This document shows positions 1 through 10,051 of a DNA stretch of 64,000 nucleotides, piece after piece (the first letter of the stretch is position 1; every line of letters begins with the position of its first letter). Origin of the DNA: JBFXAF01 sp050184585. GTDB lineage: Bacteria; Pseudomonadota; Alphaproteobacteria; Rhizobiales; Rhizobiaceae. Made by a program: the position numbers and the translations under genes. The stretch lies in contig JBFXAF010000001.1 of the NCBI GenBank assembly GCA_050184585.1, positions 496,001 through 560,000 of the forward strand, written 5' to 3'. The notes beneath the pieces were generated by a model. That model worked only from the letters and a program-made list of their open reading frames with translations, was not told where the DNA came from and did not search any database.

Positions 1-1
1 G

Positions 2-198
2 GCGCGCGTGAGCGTGACCGAGATCACGGGATCCGACAGCTTCGTGCACCTCGATTTCGCAGACCGCCGTTGGGTGATGCTGACCCCCGGCATCAACGTT
101 CTGGAGCCAGACGAGGCGATCGAGGTCTTCATCGATCCCCGCCATCTGATGGTGTTCGATCAGGCTGGACGGGCCGTGCGCACCGCCGGGGTGGCGTG

Positions 199-199
<1 letters not shown>
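2..199 (+). CDS. glpS: glycerol ABC transporter ATP-binding protein GlpS, C-terminal fragment
   Basis: This is the last 65 codons of a gene that begins left of the window. The product looks like the TOBE-type C-terminal domain of an MsmK/UgpC-like ABC ATPase (pattern ending in VFIDPRHLMVFD). No nucleotide-binding motifs lie in the visible part. Its TGA overlaps the ATG of the next ATPase by one base (TGATG), so the two are translationally coupled. The order ATPase-ATPase-permease-permease-small membrane protein-binding protein-kinase matches the rhizobial glpSTPQUV-glpK glycerol operon. The GlpS name therefore rests on position and the TOBE-like sequence. Confidence 0.8.
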
Positions 200-1271
<1,072 letters not shown>

Positions 1272-1275
<4 letters not shown>

Positions 1276-2139
1276 ACAAGACGTGGAACAACCGCGCCTG
1301 GTTCATGGTGCTGCCGGTCGTGCTGCTGGTCTCGTTTTCGGCGGTGATCCCGCTGATGACCGTGGTCAACTATTCGGTGCAGGACACGTTCGGCAACAAC
1401 GTCTTCTTCTGGGCGGGGACCGAATGGTTCGAGGAGATGCTGACTTCGCCCCGGTTCTGGGATGCGATGGTTCGCAGCCTCGTTTTCTCGGGCGTCATCC
1501 TGGCGATCGAGATCCCGCTCGGCATTTTCGTCGCGCTCAACATGCCGAAGAGCGGATGGGGTGTGCCGGTTTGCCTCGTCCTGATGGCGCTGCCGTTGCT
1601 CATCCCATGGAACGTGGTCGGCACCATATGGCAGGTCTTCGGACGTATCGACATCGGCCTGCTGGGCTATACGCTGGCGGCGGTCGGCATCGACTACAAC
1701 TACGTCAACGACCCATGGGATGCGTGGATTACCGTCATCGTCATGGACGTCTGGCACTGGACCAGCCTGGTCGTCCTTCTCTGCTATGCCGGGCTCGTAT
1801 CAATTCCCGACGCCTACTATCAGGCGGCGAAAATCGACGGCGCGTCCCGCTGGGCCGTGTTCCGCTTCATCCAACTGCCAAAACTCAACCGCGTGCTGCT
1901 GATCGCGGTACTGCTGCGCTTCATGGACAGTTTCATGATCTACACCGAGCCGTTCGTGGTTACGGGCGGCGGGCCGGGCAACTCGACGACGTTCCTGTCG
2001 ATCGACCTCGTCAAGATGGCGGTCGGGCAGTTCGACCTCGGACCCGCGGCGGCGATGTCCATCATCTATTTCCTGATCATTCTTCTCCTGTCGTGGGTTT
2101 TCTACACCGTCATGACCAACTACGGCGAGGAGCGCCGCA

Positions 2140-2147
<8 letters not shown>
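1272..2147 (+). CDS. glpP: glycerol ABC transporter permease GlpP
   Basis: A 291-aa inner-membrane permease of the MalF/UgpA type (binding-protein-dependent transport, six predicted helices). It would form the heterodimeric glycerol channel with GlpQ. The cytoplasmic EAA-type loop that docks on the ATPase is visible at residues about 184-203 (QAAKIDGAS followed by F-x2-I-x-LP). The start overlaps glpT by 4 bases (ATGA), and the end overlaps glpQ by 8 bases. This tight packing indicates coupled translation. Assignment to glycerol rather than another polyol rests on operon context, especially the downstream glycerol kinase. Confidence 0.92.
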
Positions 2148-3059
<912 letters not shown>

Positions 3060-3060
<1 letters not shown>

Positions 3061-3341
3061 TGAACCTCTCGTGGATGGCCTGGACGCTTCCGACCGCCCT
3101 GTTCTTCGGGACGATCGGACTGCTGCTCGTCGGCATGGCCGTATGGGAATTCATCTCGCCCGGCGGCAATCCGCGCATCGGCGTCCTGCGTTTCGAAACC
3201 ACGCGGGGGGACCGGCTTTTCGTTTCGCTGCTCGGCAGCGCCTTCATCCATCTCGCTTGGCTGGGTCTGATCGGACCCAACCTGTGGTGGGCTCTCGCCC
3301 TGTCGGCGGTCTACGCGATCGGCGTATTCCGCTTTGTCTAG
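3060..3341 (+). CDS. glpU: small membrane protein GlpU (DUF2160 family)
   Basis: A 93-aa membrane protein with two to three hydrophobic segments (residues about 8-26, 50-67 and 72-90). It matches the DUF2160 proteins that sit between the permeases and the binding protein in rhizobial glycerol operons. Its biochemical role is not known; an accessory role in the transporter is inferred from conserved position. Two ATG codons (3057 and 3060) are in frame. The second is preferred because the purine-rich GGGGAGGG at 3048-3055 is then better spaced. It is followed by a long stem-loop before glpV. Confidence 0.85.
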
Positions 3342-3351
3342 GGGAGAAATG

Positions 3352-3383
3352 TTGGAGCCGCCGCGTGCAGGCGGCGGCTCCAA
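3352..3383 (+). other. intercistronic stem-loop between glpU and glpV
   Basis: A perfect 13-bp stem (3352-3364 with 3371-3383) closes a 6-nt loop just after glpU and 31 nt before the glpV start. There is no T-tract, so it is unlikely to be a full intrinsic terminator. Stem-loops here are known to change the relative level of binding-protein mRNA by attenuation or by protecting 3' ends. That role is inferred. Confidence 0.75.
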
Positions 3384-3414
3384 TCGCACTTGAAACCGTA
3401 ATCGGAGGAATCCA

Positions 3415-5136
3415 ATGCGACGGCACATACTAGCATCAACAAGCGTGCTCGCACTCGTTCTTGCAACGAGTAATGCATTTGCGGGCATGGACGAGGCCAA
3501 GGCCTTCCTCGACGCCGAAGTCGGCGACATGTCGACGCTCGACCGGGCGGCGCAGGAGGCCGAGATGCAGTGGTTCGTGGATGCCGCGAAGCCATTCGCC
3601 GGCATGGACATCAAGGTCGTCTCCGAGACGATCACGACGCACGAATACGAGGCCAAGGTCCTTGCGCCGGCATTCACGGCGATCACCGGCATCAAGATCA
3701 CCCACGACCTGATCGGCGAGGGTGACGTCGTCGAGAAGCTGCAGACACAGATGCAGTCGGGCGAGAACGTCTACGACGCCTATGTCAACGATTCCGACCT
3801 GATCGGCACACACTGGCGGTACCAGCAGGCCCGTTCCCTCACGAAGTGGATGGAGAACGAGGGCAAGGACGTCACCAATCCGAACCTCGACCTCGCCGAC
3901 TTCATCGGCACCAAGTTCACGACCGCTCCGGACGGCGACCTCTACCAGCTGCCCGACCAGCAGTTCGCGAACCTCTACTGGTTCCGTTACGACTGGTTCA
4001 ACGACGAGAAGAACAAGGCCGATTTCAAGGCGAAGTACGGCTACGACCTCGGCGTTCCGGTCAACTGGTCCGCATATGAGGACATCGCCGAGTTCTTCAC
4101 CGGCCGCGAGATCGACGGCAAGAAGGTCTACGGCCATATGGACTACGGCAAGAAGGACCCGTCCCTCGGATGGCGGTTCACGGATGCCTGGCTGTCGATG
4201 GCGGGCAACGGCGACAAGGGCCTGCCGAACGGCCTGCCGGTCGACGAATGGGGCATCAAGGTCGACGAGAACTCTCGTCCGGTCGGCTCGTGCGTGGCGC
4301 GCGGCGGCGACACCAACGGCCCTGCGTCGGTCTACGCCATCGAGAAGTATCTCGCCTGGCTCAAGGCCTATGCGCCGGCCTCGGCCCAGGGCATGACCTT
4401 CGGCGAGTCCGGCCCGGTCCCGTCGCAGGGCGAGATCGCCCAGCAGATGTTCATGTACACCGCCTTCACCGCCGATCTGGTGAAGGACGGCCTGCCGGTG
4501 GTGAACGCGGACGGCACGCCGAAGTGGCGTTTCGCTCCATCGCCGCACGGCGTCTACTGGAAGGACGGCATGAAGCTCGGCTACCAGGACGTGGGCTCGT
4601 GGACGCTGCTCAAGTCGACGCCGGACGATCGCGCCAAGGCCGCATGGCTCTACGCGCAATTCGTCGTGTCGAAGACCGTGGACGTGAAGAAGAGCCATGT
4701 CGGCCTGACGCTCATCCGCGAATCGAGCATCCGTCACCAGTCGTTCACCGACCGCGCGCCCAAGCTCGGCGGCCTGATCGAGTTCTACCGCTCGCCTGCG
4801 CGCGTGCAGTGGTCGCCGACGGGCACGAACGTGCCTGACTATCCGAAGCTGGCTCAGCTCTGGTGGCAGGCGATCGGCGATGCCTCCTCCGGCCAGAAGA
4901 CGGCCCAGGAGGCGATGGACTCGCTCTGCGCCGAACAGGAGAAGGTGCTGGAGCGCCTGGAGCGCGCCGGCGTCCAGGGCGACATCGGTCCCAAGCTCGC
5001 CGAAGAGCATGACCTCGCTTACTGGAACGCCGAGGCGGTCAAGGCCGGCAACCTGGCGCCACAGCTGAAGGTGGAGAACGAGAAGGAACAGCCGATCACC
5101 ATCAACTACGACGAACTGGTGAAGAGCTGGCAGTAA
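3415..5136 (+). CDS. glpV: glycerol ABC transporter substrate-binding protein GlpV
   Basis: A 573-aa periplasmic binding protein. The N-terminus is a typical Sec signal (two Arg, hydrophobic core, cleavage after SNAFA at about residue 23). The mature part resembles large family-1 extracellular binding proteins with the conserved YDAYVNDSDLIGTHWR-type segment of glycerol/sorbitol-like receptors. The size is larger than ordinary sugar receptors (about 400 aa) but usual for GlpV. A strong ribosome site (GGAGGA at 3404-3409) fits the ATG at 3415. Hairpins at 3352-3383 and 5161-5186 flank the gene. Codon use is strongly GC-biased and regular, as expected for an abundant protein. Confidence 0.93.
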   Translation: MRRHILASTSVLALVLATSNAFAGMDEAKAFLDAEVGDMSTLDRAAQEAEMQWFVDAAKPFAGMDIKVVSETITTHEYEAKVLAPAFTAITGIKITHDLIGEGDVVEKLQTQMQSGENVYDAYVNDSDLIGTHWRYQQARSLTKWMENEGKDVTNPNLDLADFIGTKFTTAPDGDLYQLPDQQFANLYWFRYDWFNDEKNKADFKAKYGYDLGVPVNWSAYEDIAEFFTGREIDGKKVYGHMDYGKKDPSLGWRFTDAWLSMAGNGDKGLPNGLPVDEWGIKVDENSRPVGSCVARGGDTNGPASVYAIEKYLAWLKAYAPASAQGMTFGESGPVPSQGEIAQQMFMYTAFTADLVKDGLPVVNADGTPKWRFAPSPHGVYWKDGMKLGYQDVGSWTLLKSTPDDRAKAAWLYAQFVVSKTVDVKKSHVGLTLIRESSIRHQSFTDRAPKLGGLIEFYRSPARVQWSPTGTNVPDYPKLAQLWWQAIGDASSGQKTAQEAMDSLCAEQEKVLERLERAGVQGDIGPKLAEEHDLAYWNAEAVKAGNLAPQLKVENEKEQPITINYDELVKSWQ

Positions 5137-5160
5137 GTTCCGATCCTTTCGGATCGGCGA

Positions 5161-5186
5161 GGGGAGGCGGCGCAAGCCGCCTCCCC
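5161..5186 (+). other. intercistronic stem-loop with GCAA tetraloop between glpV and glpK
   Basis: A perfect 10-bp stem (5161-5170 with 5177-5186) extends by one C-G pair to a GCAA loop, a stable GNRA tetraloop. A weaker hairpin (ccgatcc/ggatcgg) lies just upstream at 5140-5157. No T-run follows, so read-through into glpK is expected. The likely effect is stabilisation of the glpV 3' end and lower glpK expression (inference). Confidence 0.72.
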
Positions 5187-5212
5187 AATCCGTATCAGAC
5201 CCGGGAGCAGCC

Positions 5213-6706
5213 ATGAGCGGCAATGTCCTCGCCATAGACCAGGGAACCACCTCCAGCCGCGCCATCGTCTTCGACGGCGCGATGAAGGTGGCAGGCATCG
5301 GCCAAAGGGAGTTCGCGCAGCACTATCCGGCGTCGGGCTGGGTCGAGCATGATCCGGAGGAGATTTGGGCCAGCGTTCTGTCAACCTGCAAATCGGCGCT
5401 CAAGGCGGCGAAGCTGAAGGCGGCGGACGTCTCGGCGATCGGCATCACCAATCAGCGGGAAACCGTCGTCATCTGGGACAAGACCACCGGAAGGCCGATC
5501 CATAATGCCATCGTTTGGCAGGACCGGCGAACCGCGCCGCTTTGCCAGAAGCTGAAGAAGAAGGGCCTGGAGCCGCTGTTTTCCCGCAGGACGGGGCTAC
5601 TGCTCGATCCCTATTTTTCGGGGACGAAGATCGCCTGGCTCCTGGACAACGTCAAAGGCGCGCGCAGACGCGCCGAGAAGGGGGAACTGCTCGCCGGCAC
5701 GATCGACTGCTTCCTCATATGGCGGCTGACTGGCGGCAAGGTCCACGCCACCGATGCGACCAACGCATCGCGCACGCTGATCTACAACATCGCCGATAAC
5801 CGCTGGGACGACGAGTTGCTGAAGATCCTGCGGATTCCACGAGCGATGCTGCCCGAGGTCAAGGATTGCGCCGCCGATTTCGGAATCACCGACAAGAAAC
5901 TGTTCGGTTCCCAAATCCCCATTCTCGGCGTGGCGGGCGACCAGCAGGCGGCCACCATCGGACAGGCATGCTTCGAACCCGGCATGATGAAGTCAACCTA
6001 TGGCACGGGCTGTTTCGCCATCCTCAACACGGGCCCGCATCTCGTCCGGTCGAAGAACCGGCTGCTGACCACCATCGCCTATCGCCTCGACGGCAGGACG
6101 ACCTATGCGCTGGAAGGGTCGATCTTCATCGCCGGCGCCGCAGTGCAATGGCTGCGCGACGGCGCGCGCATGATTTCTCGCGCCGCCGACAGCGGCGACC
6201 TGGCTGCGCAGGCGGATCCCTTGCAGGAGGTCTATCTCGTGCCGGCGTTCGTCGGGCTCGGCGCGCCGCACTGGGACGCCAATGCCCGCGGGGCGATCTT
6301 CGGACTCACGCGCAACTCGGGGCCGGCGGAGTTTGCCCGGGCGGCGCTGGAATCGGTGGCCTACCAGACGCGCGATCTGCTCGACGCCATGAAGAAGGAC
6401 TGGAAGGGCGGAAAGCAGAAGACGGTCCTTCGCGTCGACGGAGGCATGGTTGCCTCCGACTGGACCATGCAGCGGCTGGCCGACATGCTGGACGCACCGG
6501 TCGATCGGCCCACGATACTCGAAACGACGGCCTTGGGAGCCGCCTGGCTCGCGGGTTCTCGCGCGGGAGTGTGGCCGCGGGCGAAGGACTTCGCCAGGCA
6601 GTGGGCGCTCGAACGGCGCTTCAAGCCCGCGATGGCTCAGACCGACCGTGCGCGAAAGCTGAAGGGTTGGCGCGACGCGGTGGGACGGACGCTTTCGAGA
6701 CGCTGA
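5213..6706 (+). CDS. glpK: glycerol kinase
   Basis: A 497-aa FGGY-family kinase that phosphorylates glycerol to sn-glycerol 3-phosphate with ATP in the cytoplasm, trapping the imported substrate. The ATP-phosphate motif DQGTTSSRA is at residues 8-16, and GTGCFAILNTG and LGAPHWDANARGA are present in the expected order. Length matches the family (about 500 aa). It is the last visible gene of the glp operon and is followed by an intrinsic terminator. Its presence is the main reason to call the upstream transporter glycerol-specific. Confidence 0.97.
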   Translation: MSGNVLAIDQGTTSSRAIVFDGAMKVAGIGQREFAQHYPASGWVEHDPEEIWASVLSTCKSALKAAKLKAADVSAIGITNQRETVVIWDKTTGRPIHNAIVWQDRRTAPLCQKLKKKGLEPLFSRRTGLLLDPYFSGTKIAWLLDNVKGARRRAEKGELLAGTIDCFLIWRLTGGKVHATDATNASRTLIYNIADNRWDDELLKILRIPRAMLPEVKDCAADFGITDKKLFGSQIPILGVAGDQQAATIGQACFEPGMMKSTYGTGCFAILNTGPHLVRSKNRLLTTIAYRLDGRTTYALEGSIFIAGAAVQWLRDGARMISRAADSGDLAAQADPLQEVYLVPAFVGLGAPHWDANARGAIFGLTRNSGPAEFARAALESVAYQTRDLLDAMKKDWKGGKQKTVLRVDGGMVASDWTMQRLADMLDAPVDRPTILETTALGAAWLAGSRAGVWPRAKDFARQWALERRFKPAMAQTDRARKLKGWRDAVGRTLSRR

Positions 6707-6716
6707 CAACGAAGAA

Positions 6717-6739
6717 AGGCCCGCGCGAAACGCGGGCCT
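6717..6739. terminator. bidirectional intrinsic terminator between glpK and the BA14K gene
   Basis: A 9-bp GC-rich perfect stem (6717-6725 with 6731-6739) encloses a 5-nt loop, between two convergent genes. On the minus strand the stem is followed by a T-rich run (TTTCTTCGTT), so it is strongest as the terminator of the minus-strand gene. It can also end the glp transcript. Confidence 0.8.
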
Positions 6740-6761
6740 CTCGTCTTCCAGGCACTGATGC

Positions 6762-7262
6762 CTAGTTATACGGCGAATAGCACTGCTGGCGACCGCCGTT
6801 GTAGGGCTGGAACGTGTTGTCGGATGCCCTGTACGACCGATAGCGGTCATAGCACCATTCGACATGCGCGTTGCCGCCCGACCTACGCTCGGCCTGGATG
6901 GCGCCGGTGATGATCGCGCCGGCAATGAAGGCCGCCGCCGGGTACCAGAAGCCATCGCTGTGGCGGCGATAGCCCGGACGATAGTCGCGATAGCCGTTGT
7001 AGCCGCGGTAGTAGCCGCTGCGTTCGGCGCGACGCATGTCCCGACGGAACTCTCGGCGGTCCTGGCGCGCCTCGCGGCGGAACTCACGACGATCCTGGCG
7101 GGCCTCGCGACGGCGTTCCTGCCGCGTCTGCTGCACCTGGATGACATTCGACGTTTCCGCCCGATCCACGGTCGGCATCAGGCGAGGCGCCGCGACGGCC
7201 GGGGCCGCCACGAACGAGATGGCCAGCGCCGAAACGCAAAGGCCGGTGAGAATCTTCTTCAT
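6762..7262 (-). CDS. BA14K family secreted/membrane protein
   Basis: A 166-aa protein with a signal peptide (residues 1-24) and an Arg-rich charged section containing two tandem 11-residue units (RREARQDRREF, residues 51-61 and 62-72). A Tyr/Arg/Gly-rich stretch follows, then a hydrophobic helix (about 107-123). The C-terminus is a BA14K signature (HVEWCYDRYRSYRASDNTF...CYSPY, residues 132-164). The family is named after a Brucella 14-kDa immunoreactive protein with lectin-like properties; the role here is unknown. The ATG at 7262 has a good ribosome site (GAGGAGA). The upstream extension to 7346 lacks a signal peptide and is rejected. Confidence 0.85.
   Translation of the reverse strand: MKKILTGLCVSALAISFVAAPAVAAPRLMPTVDRAETSNVIQVQQTRQERRREARQDRREFRREARQDRREFRRDMRRAERSGYYRGYNGYRDYRPGYRRHSDGFWYPAAAFIAGAIITGAIQAERRSGGNAHVEWCYDRYRSYRASDNTFQPYNGGRQQCYSPYN
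7047..7112 (-). repeat. two tandem 33-bp units inside the BA14K gene
   Basis: Positions 7080-7112 and 7047-7079 encode the same 11-residue charged unit. The DNA copies differ at a few mostly synonymous positions, so this is an old in-frame duplication rather than an assembly artefact. Confidence 0.8.
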
Positions 7263-7498
7263 TGTTCGTCTCCTCGGAATCTTAGTCCCTCGGAGCCGCA
7301 ACGCCCCCGCGCGGCGATGGTTCCGCTTACGTTGCGCCAATCGCACCGAGGTCCGCGAGAAAAAAGACGATGCGAATCAACGGTGTGATCCGATGACGAT
7401 GGAAAAGCGCCTTTCCGCGTGAACCAGTCTAGCCGCCGGCGCGACTGAGGGTCACGGACGCCGCAACGGCGATCCTCCAACCCAGAAGGAAACTCCCT

Positions 7499-7762
7499 AT
7501 GACCTCCATCAAGCGCTCGGTTCTCGCCGCCGTTCTGGCCGTCCCGGCTCTCACCTCCATCCCGCAGTTCGCGGCGGCCGCCACCCACCCGGACGGCAAC
7601 GGCGGCGCGGTGTGCAAGGGCATCGGCTCATGCCTCGTGCTCGAGCTCGACTGTAAGGGCACGTACACGGACGCCACCCAGCCCGACGGCACCGTGTACG
7701 GAAAGTGCGACAAGGTTAAGTCGGTCGCCCCGCGCGCTCTGAACCGCATGAAGGCTGGCTGA
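7499..7762 (+). CDS. small secreted four-cysteine protein, function unknown
   Basis: An 87-aa protein that I do not recognise. A clear Sec signal peptide (about residues 1-27, ending AAAA) leaves a mature domain of about 60 residues with four cysteines (39, 45, 52, 70) that could form two disulfides in the periplasm. The mature part begins THPDGNGGAVCKGIGSCLVLELDC. A ribosome-binding AGAAGGA precedes the ATG. It stands alone: the BA14K gene diverges upstream and a terminator lies downstream. A real gene is supported by the signal peptide and the ribosome site. Function cannot be assigned. Confidence 0.75.
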   Translation: MTSIKRSVLAAVLAVPALTSIPQFAAAATHPDGNGGAVCKGIGSCLVLELDCKGTYTDATQPDGTVYGKCDKVKSVAPRALNRMKAG

Positions 7763-7817
7763 CCGGCAGGGGAGGGAGGGTGTTTGGCGCCTTCCCTCCG
7801 CGATCGCAGACAACAAA

Positions 7818-7842
7818 AAAGGCCGGGACGAGCCCGACCTTT
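7818..7842. terminator. intrinsic terminator between convergent genes
   Basis: A stem of 10 positions with one C-A mismatch (7818-7827 with 7833-7842) and a 5-nt loop. On the minus strand it is followed by six T residues, making it a good terminator for the glycosyltransferase gene. It also lies about 55 nt after the small secreted protein gene on the other strand. Confidence 0.75.
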
Positions 7843-7928
7843 CCTCATCCGCCTCGACACGCTGCCGGTTCATCCATGGTCAGCCGCGGAAGCGAACATC
7901 GTCCATATAGGTTACGATTGCGACGCGA

Positions 7929-8969
7929 TCATGACCGCTTCGGCAACACGCTGCGTTCGAACGCCGCCGCGACCTCATCCCAGCTCAGGCCTTGCTGCAG
8001 GCGCAGGCTCGCGTCATGCATCGAGCGCCACTGGCCGTCGTCGGTCAGCAGACGAACGGCCGCGTCGGCATAGGCGATAGGATCGTCGATCACATGGCCC
8101 GTGACGCCATCGACGACCCTCTCCGGCATCACGGCATTGGGACCGACAACGGCCGGCACGCCGAGCGCCTGTGCCTCGGCGGCGGCAAGACAGAACGCCT
8201 CGGACCTGTGGCCGTGGTAGAGGTAGGCCCGGCTGTTCCGCATCACCTCGCGCTGTTCGGTACGCCGAAGGGTCGGATGGATTCGCAGTGACGCTCTTCC
8301 CCGATCACTCATGGCCGAGATCCATGGCAGGTCCGGCACTGCCGTTGAATAGGCGCTGGCGAAATTCTTGATGCCGAGAATATGCAGTTCCGCGTCGGGA
8401 ACGCGCGGAAGGATATGCTGATCCCACACCGGAAGAAGCCAGGGCAAGCCGCGTCCCGGCATCGAGGCATAGACAGCGCGGCGAGACGGCGGGGTCCCGA
8501 GGGGGCCCAGTCCGCGCCACTCATCCTGCACGGCGAGGGGGATGACGATCGGCTCTCGGGGAAGCACCCACGAATAGGTTTCAACGAGCCATTTGCTCGC
8601 GGCAACCGGCAGCGGCCGGTAGCGCCACATTACGGGAATGCGCTTGTAGTGTCGCAGGTTGTTGACGGGCCAGATCAGCCAGACGGCCAGACAGCGCGGA
8701 CGTGTCACCAGATGGAAGAGGCGCGGGTGCTGGACCGGCAGGAAAAGATCGACCGATTCCATCAGGCGCGCGTCCGACAGGGGCGCCCAGTCGACGCCCA
8801 TGTGGGTCAGGCGTTCGGACGTCTTGGTGAGCGCCGTGACGTGGTGACCGCGGCCGGCAAGAGCGGTCGCCAGCTGCACGACGGAACTCTCCGTGCCGCC
8901 CAGACCGATCTCCTCACCGCTGCGACCCGTGTAGGCGCTCGTGTCGTCGGCGATGACTATTCTCGCCAT
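7929..8969 (-). CDS. GT4-like glycosyltransferase
   Basis: A 346-aa GT-B fold glycosyltransferase. The N-terminal Rossmann half contains a GLGGTESSV loop (residues 22-30) typical of nucleotide-sugar GT4 enzymes. The C-terminal half has the retaining-enzyme E-x7-E motif (E257 and E265, in SEAFCLAAAEAQALG). There is no signal peptide; it would act in the cytoplasm on a lipid-linked or surface glycan. Donor and acceptor are unknown. It is monocistronic and begins 27 nt after the 3' end of tRNA-Lys on the same strand, so it may be co-transcribed with the tRNA. Confidence 0.85.
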   Translation of the reverse strand: MARIVIADDTSAYTGRSGEEIGLGGTESSVVQLATALAGRGHHVTALTKTSERLTHMGVDWAPLSDARLMESVDLFLPVQHPRLFHLVTRPRCLAVWLIWPVNNLRHYKRIPVMWRYRPLPVAASKWLVETYSWVLPREPIVIPLAVQDEWRGLGPLGTPPSRRAVYASMPGRGLPWLLPVWDQHILPRVPDAELHILGIKNFASAYSTAVPDLPWISAMSDRGRASLRIHPTLRRTEQREVMRNSRAYLYHGHRSEAFCLAAAEAQALGVPAVVGPNAVMPERVVDGVTGHVIDDPIAYADAAVRLLTDDGQWRSMHDASLRLQQGLSWDEVAAAFERSVLPKRS

Positions 8970-8995
8970 TCAGCGCTGCCCCTCGAACGAGATGT

Positions 8996-9070
8996 TGGTG
9001 AGCCGGGAGGGAGTCGAACCCTCGACCACATGATTAAAAGTCACGTGCTCTACCGCTGAGCTACCGGCCC
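8996..9070 (-). tRNA. tRNA-Lys (anticodon TTT)
   Basis: Read on the minus strand, a GGGCCGG acceptor arm pairs with CCGGCTC. D, anticodon and T arms are all present, with GGTTCGACTCC in the T arm. The anticodon loop reads CTTTTAA, giving TTT for Lys. The CCA end is encoded (8996-8998). Length is 75 nt. Confidence 0.96.
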
Positions 9071-9283
9071 GTCCGGCATAGGGTCGCGCGAAGAATACAG
9101 GCGCGGCCGATGCAAGTCAGCCCCGTCCCGCACGGGCGGTTCGAAGCGGCGCGGACCATAGGCAGACGCCAGTTTGCGGTCAATCGGTTTCGAGCCCGCG
9201 CTCGATCCTGCCGCGACCCTATGCCACGCAATGGTGATTGGAGGGCGCGAGCCGCCACGTTCTATATGCGGACCTGACGTCCA

Positions 9284-10051
9284 ATGGGAAACGTGCCGGC
9301 CTCGATGGCGATCGATGTGAGCTATCTCGGCGCCGCCGCAGCCGGAGCGATCTCGTTCCTGTCGCCCTGCGTGCTGCCCCTCGTGCCCCCCTACCTCTGC
9401 TACATGGCGGGCGTCTCGGTGGACGATTTCCGGGCCAGGGGAGAGACCGCCGCGATTGGGTCAGCGCGGTTCGCTTTGCTCGCGGCCTCTCTCGCATTCG
9501 TTCTGGGGTTCACGACGGTCTTCGTGGCGCTGGGCGCGGGAGCTTCGACCATCGGCCGTGTTCTGCGCGCGTGGCAGGAACCGTTGGCGATCGCCGCAGG
9601 CGTCGTGATCATCGTGATGGGTTTGAATTTCCTCGGGGTGCTGCGGATACCCATCCTGTCCCGCGAGGCGCGGTTCGTCTCGCGGGCGCGTCCCGCCAAC
9701 GCGGGCGCCGCATACATCATGGGTCTCGCCTTCGCCTTTGGGTGGACGCCGTGCATCGGACCAGTCCTCGGCCCGATCCTGACCCTTGCCGGTGGCCGGG
9801 AGACCGTGGGCGAGGGCGCGCTATTGCTCGCCGTCTACTCGCTCGGCCTTGGCGTGCCATTCCTGATCGCGGCCCTGTTCTCGGGCGCGTTCATGAGGTT
9901 TCTGGCGCGTTTCCGTATGCATCTCGGCAAGGTCGAGAAGGCCATGGGCGGCCTGCTGGTGTTGGCGGGTCTGCTGTTCGTCACCGGCTACATGCAGGAT
10001 TTCTCCTACTGGCTCCTCGAGACGTTCCCGCTGCTCGGGCAGCTCGGCTAG
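9284..10051 (+). CDS. ccdA: CcdA-family cytochrome c biogenesis / thiol-electron transport protein
   Basis: A 255-aa inner-membrane protein with six predicted helices. The family carries reducing equivalents from cytoplasmic thioredoxin to periplasmic thiol proteins for cytochrome c maturation. The two redox cysteines are in the expected motifs: LSPCVLPLVPPY (C29) and GWTPCIGPVLG (C157). No other ccm gene is adjacent. The start is uncertain: ATG at 9284 or the in-frame ATG at 9305, neither with a convincing ribosome site. The stop overlaps the stop of the convergent transporter gene by two bases. Confidence 0.88.
   Translation: MGNVPASMAIDVSYLGAAAAGAISFLSPCVLPLVPPYLCYMAGVSVDDFRARGETAAIGSARFALLAASLAFVLGFTTVFVALGAGASTIGRVLRAWQEPLAIAAGVVIIVMGLNFLGVLRIPILSREARFVSRARPANAGAAYIMGLAFAFGWTPCIGPVLGPILTLAGGRETVGEGALLLAVYSLGLGVPFLIAALFSGAFMRFLARFRMHLGKVEKAMGGLLVLAGLLFVTGYMQDFSYWLLETFPLLGQLG

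Noticed and set aside
3436..5298. 620-codon minus-strand open frame opposite glpV
   Set aside because: Shadow of the strongly GC-biased glpV codons; Arg/Leu/Val-rich with no domain and no ribosome site.
7429..7873. Minus-strand frames of 81-143 codons over the small secreted protein gene
   Set aside because: The + strand frame has a signal peptide and ribosome site; the antisense frames have neither.
8970..9283. Integration site at tRNA-Lys
   Set aside because: No integrase, no duplicated tRNA 3' end and no composition change nearby were seen.
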